Part shown: piece by piece, positions 7,014-11,342 of the stretch
Layout: every line of letters begins with the position of its first letter
Numbering within the stretch: the stretch's first letter is position 1
Origin: Candidatus Rifleibacteriota bacterium
Lineage (GTDB): Bacteria; Muiribacteriota; Ozemobacteria; Ozemobacterales; Ozemobacteraceae
Reading direction: 5' to 3'
Length of the DNA stretch: 11,342 nucleotides
Assembly (NCBI GenBank): GCA_028691595.1
Contig: JAQUZA010000068.1
Span: 1-11,342 of the forward strand
Program-made: the position numbers and the translations under genes
The notes under the pieces: generated by a model
What the model saw: the letters and a program-made list of their open reading frames with translations, nothing else
Told to the model about the DNA's origin: nothing
Databases searched by the model: none

Positions 7014-7076
7014 GGGTTACTTTTTCTTCAGCGATTCCTCACTTCGTTCGTCACAAGCTTTCGAAAAAGTAATCCC
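7014..7076. repeat. inverted repeat enclosing a repeat-like loop
   Basis: GGGTTACTTTTTC (7014-7026) is the inverse of GAAAAAGTAATCCC (7063-7076) apart from one extra base. This gives a stem of about 13 bp around a 36-base loop. The loop contains GATTCCTCACTTCGTTCG (7033-7050), a string that from memory recurs in intergenic repeats of many bacteria. It looks like a small palindromic repetitive element rather than a terminator, because no T-run follows the right arm. Confidence 0.6.
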
Positions 7077-7085
7077 GTCTTCTAT

Positions 7086-7108
7086 CTGCACCTGGTGCAG
7101 GTTTTATA
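7086..7108 (+). terminator. possible weak hairpin terminator
   Basis: CTGCAC (7086-7091) pairs with GTGCAG (7095-7100) around a three-base loop, followed directly by GTTTTA; a longer T-run lies at 7113-7119. The stem is short, so this is only a possible terminator for plus-strand transcripts. Confidence 0.3.
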
Positions 7109-7184
7109 CAGGTTTTTTTAATTTAAAATCAAATAACTGGTTAAATCGACAGACCAGAAAACTTCGACCTAAGCCGTTAGAGAT

Positions 7185-7234
7185 AATATTCCCGCGCTTG
7201 TAACCTTTCGGGGACAAGCGCGGGAATATTTTTT
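7185..7234. terminator. 17-bp perfect hairpin, probably a bidirectional terminator
   Basis: AATATTCCCGCGCTTGT (7185-7201) is perfectly complementary to 7214-7230 across a 12-base loop. On the plus strand the stem ends in six T (7229-7234), an excellent intrinsic terminator. On the minus strand it sits 24 bases after the speA stop, but what follows is only AATATTATCT, a poorer U-tract. It probably closes speA and also stops transcripts coming from the left. Confidence 0.85.
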
Positions 7235-7257
7235 AAAGCGTTTTTGCGGCAGAAGTC

Positions 7258-9156
7258 TTATTCGAGGTAAGTGTAGCCGTAAAGGCCCGAGCGATAAATG
7301 GCAAGAAATTCTTTGCCTTCGCTGACTGTAATGCGCTTTTCTTTGACCGAATTGGAAACCCAGGTTTCCATGGTGCGAACCAGCTTTTTGGCACTGAACT
7401 GGACATAATCGAGAACATCGGCGACGGTTTCCCCATCGATAATCTTGTCGATTGTAAAGGTGCTGTCTTCGTTGATGGTGATATGGACGGCATTGGTATC
7501 GCCAAACAGGTTGTGCAGATCGCCGAGGATTTCCTGGTAAGCACCGACCATAAAGACCCCGAGATAATAGGGTTCATAGGTTTTAATGCTGTGCAGCGGC
7601 AGGCAGGGGTTAAAGTTGCGATTGCCGATAAACCTGTCTATTTTGCCATCTGAATCACAGGTGATGTCTTGAAGGGTCGCGCTTTGCAGTGGTTTTTCGC
7701 CGAGGCGGTGCAGGGGCATGATCGGAAACAGTTGATCGACGGCCCAGGCATCGGGAAGCGACTGGAACAACGAGAAGTTGCAGAAGTATTTTTCAGCCAG
7801 AATTTTATCAAGCTGACGCAGTTCGTCAGAATCGTGTTTTGACTGCTTTGCCAGGTCACGTACTTCATGAGCAATGGCCCAGAAGAGCTTTTCGGCTTTG
7901 GCGCGGCTTTTCAGATCGAGCATTCCGAGGTTGAAAAGGTCGAGAGATTCTTCGCGAAGCTGTTGGGCATCGTGCCAGGCTTCAATCATGGTGAGGTCGG
8001 TGAGCGAATCGAGAATGGTATGCATGTCGACCACAACTTCATGATCTTTTTTCTCGATTTTAAATTCTTCGTAAGGGGTTTTGGGCGGGCAATTAGTTTC
8101 GAGAACGTTGAAGACCAGCACCGAGTGGTGGGCGGTCAGGGCACGGCCCGATTCGGTAATCAGATGCGGGTGGGGGAAACCGTTTTTATCCGAGGCATCT
8201 TGAATGGCAGAAACCGCATCGTTTGCGTATTCCTGAATTGAATAGTTGATGCTGCTGCTTATGGTGGTACGGGTTCCGTCATAATCAACGCCCAGTCCGC
8301 CGCCAATATCAACATATTCAAGGTTGCAGCCGAGCTTGCGCAGCTGCACGTAGAATTGCGAGGCTTCTTTGAGGCCGCGTTTGATCTTGCGGATATTGGT
8401 TATCTGGCTGCCGAGATGGCAGTGAATAAGCTTGACGGATTCAAGCATGTCTTCTTCTTTCATGTACTCGACAGCTTCGATCAGCTCTGTGGGTGTCAAC
8501 CCGAATTTGCTCTTGTCGCCGCCTGAATCTTCCCATTTGCCGCTGCCAAAGGCGGCAAGTTTAATTCTGATGCCGACATTTGGAATGACCTTGTGAACTT
8601 TTGAGAGCTTGACGATCAGCTTGAGCTCATTGAACTTTTCGGCAACAATGAAAATGCGCTTTCCCATTTTCTGGGCCAGCAGGGCCAGTTCAATGAATTC
8701 TTCGTCTTTATAGCCATTGCATATCAGCAGGGCATCGGGGTTGTCCATGATGGCGAGAACGGCGTGCAGTTCGGGTTTAGAACCGGCCTCAAGGCCAATG
8801 TTAAACTTTTGCCCGTATTGCACGATTTCCTCGACTACCGGGCGCTGCTGATTAACTTTAATCGGATAAACGGTGTAATAGTTGCCGTGAAAATTATACT
8901 CTTCAGAGGCATTTTTGAAGCAGCTTGATATGGTTTCAATGCGATTGTCGAGAATGTCGGGGAAGCGCAGCAGCACCGGGCAGGAAACGTCTTTGAGGCT
9001 GAGCTCGTCGATGATCTCTTTGATATCGACAGCGTTTTTTGCGTTACGATGGGGCATAACCGTGACATTGCCGGCCTTGTTAACTCCGAAATAGCCTATT
9101 CCCCAGCCTTCGATGTTATAGAGTTCTGCAGAATCTTCGGTTCGCCATTTTCGCAT
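7258..9156 (-). CDS. speA: biosynthetic arginine decarboxylase
   Basis: This PLP enzyme (fold III, alanine-racemase-like barrel) decarboxylates arginine to agmatine, the entry to polyamine synthesis by the agmatine route. From the start chosen here it has 632 residues (E. coli SpeA is 658, with a longer N-terminus). The PLP lysine is in YTVYPIKVNQQ (Lys about 100). HCHLGSQ (246-252), the phosphate-binding GGGLGVDYDG (285-294) and ESGRALTAHH (335-344) follow. The C-terminal part contains the TCDSDGK motif with the active-site cysteine contributed across the dimer. I start at ATG 9156-9154 because GAGGAGG lies six bases before it. A further in-frame ATG at 9195-9193 lies inside the predicted -10 box, so it is unlikely to be used. 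The gene is single, divergent from map and followed by a strong hairpin. No key residue appears to be missing. Confidence 0.96.
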   Translation of the reverse strand: MRKWRTEDSAELYNIEGWGIGYFGVNKAGNVTVMPHRNAKNAVDIKEIIDELSLKDVSCPVLLRFPDILDNRIETISSCFKNASEEYNFHGNYYTVYPIKVNQQRPVVEEIVQYGQKFNIGLEAGSKPELHAVLAIMDNPDALLICNGYKDEEFIELALLAQKMGKRIFIVAEKFNELKLIVKLSKVHKVIPNVGIRIKLAAFGSGKWEDSGGDKSKFGLTPTELIEAVEYMKEEDMLESVKLIHCHLGSQITNIRKIKRGLKEASQFYVQLRKLGCNLEYVDIGGGLGVDYDGTRTTISSSINYSIQEYANDAVSAIQDASDKNGFPHPHLITESGRALTAHHSVLVFNVLETNCPPKTPYEEFKIEKKDHEVVVDMHTILDSLTDLTMIEAWHDAQQLREESLDLFNLGMLDLKSRAKAEKLFWAIAHEVRDLAKQSKHDSDELRQLDKILAEKYFCNFSLFQSLPDAWAVDQLFPIMPLHRLGEKPLQSATLQDITCDSDGKIDRFIGNRNFNPCLPLHSIKTYEPYYLGVFMVGAYQEILGDLHNLFGDTNAVHITINEDSTFTIDKIIDGETVADVLDYVQFSAKKLVRTMETWVSNSVKEKRITVSEGKEFLAIYRSGLYGYTYLE

Positions 9157-9170
9157 CGCAAACCTCCTCG
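9154..9170 (-). promoter_or_regulatory. ribosome-binding site fixing the speA start
   Basis: Read on the minus strand, GAGGAGG followed by TTTGCG precedes ATG (9156-9154). This near-perfect Shine-Dalgarno at ideal spacing is the main reason to prefer this start over the ATG 39 bases upstream. Confidence 0.85.
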
Positions 9171-9193
9171 GTAAATTTAAATTTGAAGCGTAC

Positions 9194-9222
9194 ATACTAG
9201 ATGTAAATCACCTGGGGCGCAA
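9194..9222 (-). promoter_or_regulatory. probable speA promoter
   Basis: On the minus strand, TTGCGC (9222-9217), 17 bases, TAGTAT (9199-9194). Transcription would begin near 9187, giving a leader of about 30 bases. The -35 box is one arm of the dyad at 9217-9234. Confidence 0.5.
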
Positions 9223-9234
9223 GTTTTTTTGCGC
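9217..9234. promoter_or_regulatory. GCGCAA/TTGCGC dyad between divergent promoters
   Basis: GCGCAA (9217-9222) and TTGCGC (9229-9234) are perfect inverse copies separated by GTTTTT. The left arm is the predicted speA -35; the right arm abuts the predicted map -35 at 9235. It is well placed for an operator acting on both genes, although it could simply be a small hairpin. Confidence 0.4.
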
Positions 9235-9263
9235 TTGTTTTAGCGGGGTCGTGAGAGTATACT
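9235..9263 (+). promoter_or_regulatory. probable map promoter
   Basis: TTGTTT (9235-9240), 17 bases, TATACT (9258-9263). The start would be near 9270, with a leader of about 39 bases that includes GGAG (9299-9302) six bases before the ATG. Confidence 0.6.
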
Positions 9264-9308
9264 GGGCAGGCTTTTGACAACTGGACAGCCGTAGAACTGG
9301 AGAAAATA

Positions 9309-10199
9309 ATGGCGAGTGATGATGGAAGTGTCGGCCGCAACGATGATTGCCCTTGTGGCAGCGGCCTTAAATACAAAAGATGTTGTATGAATAAAGCCAA
9401 AGAAGGCGCGAATAATGATCTGGCAGAACTTTATCTTCGTAATTACCGCATAAAGCTCAAGACAGCTCATGATATTGCCGGCATCAAGATAGCGGGTCGA
9501 CTGGTGGTTGATACGCTTCATAAGGTTGAAGAGATCGTTAAGCCAGGGATAACCACCAACGACATCAACCGCTTTGTGCATGATTATACCGTTAAGAATG
9601 GTGCTGTGCCTGCGCCGCTTAATTATCGTGGTTTTCCCAAAAGTGTGTGCACCTCGGTAAATGAAGTGATTTGTCATGGCATCCCCTCTGATAGAGTTTT
9701 AAAAGAGGGCGATATCGTTAATGTTGATGTAACTTCGATTCTCAACGGCTATTACGCCGATGCTAATATGACTTTTTTCGTCGGCGAATGCGGCTCAGAT
9801 GCTCACAAAATCGTTGATGTTGCCCGCGAATCGCTTAAACGGGGTCTTGGCATGGTTAAGCCAGACAACACTATCGGTGATATCGGCTGGGCCATTCAGG
9901 AATACGCCGAAGGCGTGGGTTGCTCGGTGGTGCGCGAATTTATCGGGCACGGCATCGGCAAAGTTTTTCATGAACCACCAGATGTGCCACATTTCGGGCG
10001 GCGTGGGTCAGGTATAACCATGGTGCCGGGTATGGTGTTCACCGTTGAACCGATGGTCAATATCGGCAAGCGCTTTTTGCGTGTCCTCGAAGATGAATGG
10101 ACAGCTGTCACTCGTGATGGCTCTCTTTCTGCCCAGTTTGAACAGACGATTGTGGTAACCGAATACGGTTACGAAAGCCTGACTCCCTACGACTTATAA
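9309..10199 (+). CDS. map: type I methionine aminopeptidase with N-terminal SEC-C motif
   Basis: The 296-residue cytoplasmic metalloenzyme removes the initiator methionine from new proteins. The pita-bread catalytic domain (about 45-296) has all five expected metal ligands: D140 (NVDVT), D151 (ADANMTF), H214 (GHGIG), E247 (FTVEPM) and E278 (FEQT). The substrate-contact histidines H123 (ICHGIP) and H221 are also present. Before it lies an extension with a SEC-C zinc motif, C14-x-C16 and C25-C26 in NDDCPCGSGLKYKRCC. A similar extension is known on chlamydial and some other bacterial MAPs and may help ribosome or nascent-chain contact; that role is an inference. The start is ATG 9309, with GGAG six bases upstream. 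A small gene follows after 31 bases, probably in the same transcript. Confidence 0.96.
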   Translation: MASDDGSVGRNDDCPCGSGLKYKRCCMNKAKEGANNDLAELYLRNYRIKLKTAHDIAGIKIAGRLVVDTLHKVEEIVKPGITTNDINRFVHDYTVKNGAVPAPLNYRGFPKSVCTSVNEVICHGIPSDRVLKEGDIVNVDVTSILNGYYADANMTFFVGECGSDAHKIVDVARESLKRGLGMVKPDNTIGDIGWAIQEYAEGVGCSVVREFIGHGIGKVFHEPPDVPHFGRRGSGITMVPGMVFTVEPMVNIGKRFLRVLEDEWTAVTRDGSLSAQFEQTIVVTEYGYESLTPYDL

Positions 10200-10230
10200 G
10201 TTTTAATTCAGCACATTTCCAGGAGACAAC

Positions 10231-10569
10231 ATGGAAGACCTTCTGAACAGTTATTTGCGCTTTATCGATGAAGAAGTTTATGGCGACAAGGGCTTTGACC
10301 CCGATGTTCCGATCAAAGATCAGGTTGGCCAGATTCTTGATGAGCTCGACTTCAGGCTGGCAACGGTGAAGTTCGAGATGGATGAACTGGTCGAGATTCC
10401 CGCCGCAGCTATCAGCAGTTCAACAACCCTGCGTGAACTGGTTGAAAAAGTCGCAGAAATGCCCAAAATCAGCAAGGCAGAAGCCCCGGCTTTTCTTAAA
10501 AAGAAAAAGGCAGACCTCACCAAAATTGCCCGTCTGATGGCAGAAGACCTGCAGAGCATGCTGGGCTGA
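10231..10569 (+). CDS. small acidic protein of unknown function
   Basis: The 112-residue product has a clear start: AGGAG (10221-10225) five bases before ATG 10231. It looks helical and soluble, with no signal peptide or membrane segment. The N-terminal 40 residues are acidic (DEEVYGDKGFDPDVP). The middle, FRLATVKFEMDELVEIP and then TTLRELVEKV (about 41-74), vaguely resembles helices II-III of acyl carrier proteins, but there is no DSL serine for phosphopantetheine. The C-terminus has a lysine cluster (LKKKKADLTK, about 89-98). I do not recognise the family. It sits 31 bases after map and before a strong terminator, so it is probably co-transcribed with map. That gives a housekeeping setting but no function. 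Confidence 0.8.
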   Translation: MEDLLNSYLRFIDEEVYGDKGFDPDVPIKDQVGQILDELDFRLATVKFEMDELVEIPAAAISSSTTLRELVEKVAEMPKISKAEAPAFLKKKKADLTKIARLMAEDLQSMLG

Positions 10570-10616
10570 GCCATAAAGCACTGTTTTTTATCTTGATTAA
10601 GCAGCATAACAAAATG

Positions 10617-10647
10617 AGCCGCCAGATTGCTTGTCTGGCGGCTTTTT
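10617..10647 (+). terminator. intrinsic terminator after the map operon
   Basis: AGCCGCCAGA (10617-10626) pairs perfectly with TCTGGCGGCT (10634-10643) around a seven-base loop, followed by five T (10643-10647). It lies 47 bases after the small gene's stop. Confidence 0.9.
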
Positions 10648-10708
10648 GCGCGATCAGAGCGGCTTTCACCGGCAGGCAGCTGTGCCAGCCAGTGGTCATG
10701 GGAGTTAT

Positions 10709-11342
10709 ATGAAGTTCGAACCGAGCCAGGGAGGTCAGCATACAGCCGTGGATGGCCTTTTTAACGAGTATCTGGCAAGGCTGAACGGCGAAGCCATGGC
10801 GAGTTACCTCGAAACATTGCGGACTCCTGTCTGGGAGTGCGAACTTATGCACGTTGCCCTTCCGGCCGTAGACATGATATCAGGCCCGGCTCTGGAACTG
10901 TACCGCTGGCACTTTGTACTTTTTCATTGTCTTTACAGGCAGCAGCAGGTTTTTGCTGAGCGTGGGCGCTATCTTTATATTCATTTTATGCGCACCTGTG
11001 TCAGAGATTTTCCGGCTGCCGGCTGCTGTAATGAATTTGACAGCGAAGCTCTTGAATTTTGCGCTGCCAGATGTTCTGCTCATGAACAAAAGTGTGAACT
11101 GCATGCGCCAGAAACTGACGAAATGGCTCTCGATGCGCTTTCAGAAAGGTATTTCTATCTCGATACCAGCAATTTTGTGGCTCTGGCTGCAGAAAATGCC
11201 GAAAAATTCATCGGTGGTGCCTGGAATCTTCTGCAGAACCATGATGAATACCAGCGCTGCCTGAAAATACTCGGCTTACCTGAAGGAGTCACCCTCGATC
11301 TGCTCAAAAAGAGATTTCGTTATCTGGCCCGTACTCTGCACC
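10709..11342 (+). CDS. DNAJ-related protein with C-terminal J domain, 3' end cut by window
   Basis: The frame from ATG 10709 (GGGAG just upstream) stays open for 211 codons to the window edge. The N-terminal part has LYRWHFVLFHCLYRQQQ (about 65-81) and RGRYLYIHFM (86-95). Later come YFYLDTSNF (148-156) and AEKFIGGAWNLL (165-176). These match my memory of the DNAJ-related N-terminal domain (PF12339) known mainly from gamma-proteobacteria. A J domain begins at YQRCLKILGLPEG (181-193) and continues through KKRFRYLARTLH (200-211). The window ends on the His plus one base (C) of what should be the HPD motif. Such proteins are presumed co-chaperones that stimulate DnaK; clients are unknown. Six cysteines lie between residues 97 and 129. 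I see no good promoter between the preceding terminator and this start. Confidence 0.82.
   Translation, partial: MKFEPSQGGQHTAVDGLFNEYLARLNGEAMASYLETLRTPVWECELMHVALPAVDMISGPALELYRWHFVLFHCLYRQQQVFAERGRYLYIHFMRTCVRDFPAAGCCNEFDSEALEFCAARCSAHEQKCELHAPETDEMALDALSERYFYLDTSNFVALAAENAEKFIGGAWNLLQNHDEYQRCLKILGLPEGVTLDLLKKRFRYLARTLH

Larger units (their letters stand above)
6880..7257. other. gene-free convergent region with several palindromes
   Basis: No credible coding frame occurs in these 378 bases. They hold four structured elements: CCCC-GTGCA-GGGG inside 6919-6936, a long inverted repeat at 7014-7076, a short GC hairpin followed by T-runs at 7086-7108, and the speA-proximal hairpin at 7185-7234. 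Between them the DNA is A+T-rich (for example 7101-7145). No tRNA cloverleaf is visible. A small RNA is possible, but I find no good promoter for one: TTGACT at 6959-6964 lacks a matched -10. Confidence 0.7.

Noticed and set aside
6880..7170. Terminal inverted repeats (TGGTCTG near 6881 and CAGACCA near 7150) of a small transposon
   Set aside because: The match is only 7 bp, with no target duplication and no consistent continuation inward.
9157..9195. 13-residue longer SpeA from ATG 9195
   Set aside because: That ATG overlaps the predicted -10 box and lacks the strong ribosome-binding site found before ATG 9156.
9274..9279. Perfect TTGACA as the map promoter -35
   Set aside because: No -10 hexamer lies at a suitable distance before the start codon; the promoter at 9235-9263 fits better.
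1..11342. Defence system, prophage, integron, biosynthetic cluster or tRNA gene
   Set aside because: No signature proteins, attachment sites or cloverleaf structures were seen; the genes are housekeeping or metabolic.

Overview
The window is ordinary bacterial chromosome, about half G+C by eye, from a Gram-negative-type bacterium that I cannot place in a phylum. It encodes a bacterial GlnRS (direct Gln-tRNA charging), a SpeA-type arginine decarboxylase, a type I methionine aminopeptidase with an N-terminal SEC-C zinc motif, and the start of a protein resembling the 'DNAJ-related' family best known from gamma-proteobacteria. Genes are tightly packed, with clear Shine-Dalgarno sites, strong intrinsic terminators and recognisable sigma-70-like promoters. 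There is no phage, transposase, CRISPR, rRNA or tRNA. I found no convincing new multi-gene system. The most distinctive items are a flavoprotein operon, a repeat that forms a gene's 3' end, and a structured intergenic region.

Left part (1-4516, minus strand). A promoter at 4516-4488 drives a four-gene operon read leftwards: a two-helix membrane protein of unknown function, a flavoredoxin-like flavin reductase, an HI0933/BaiN-type flavoprotein, and a COG2509-type FAD dehydrogenase. The first three genes are joined by 4-base stop/start overlaps (ATGA, then TTGA with a TTG start). A plausible reading is that the flavin reductase protein and the two Rossmann-fold flavoproteins form a co-expressed redox set; their substrates are unknown. 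The operon runs into a 68/69-bp tandem repeat at 1-137 that may extend beyond the window, and repeat-derived sequence supplies the last codons and stop of the last gene.

Middle (4561-7257). glnS is transcribed divergently and ends in a strong terminator. A small one-helix membrane protein starts 25 bases after that terminator, so its promoter is unclear. Bases 6880-7257 hold no credible gene, but they carry repeat-like palindromes and a 17-bp perfect hairpin in the space convergent with speA.

Right part (7258-11342). speA (minus) and map (plus) are divergent; their promoters flank a short perfect dyad. map is followed by a small acidic protein of unknown function, then a terminator. The last gene, DNAJ-related, is cut by the window edge inside the HPD motif of its C-terminal J domain.
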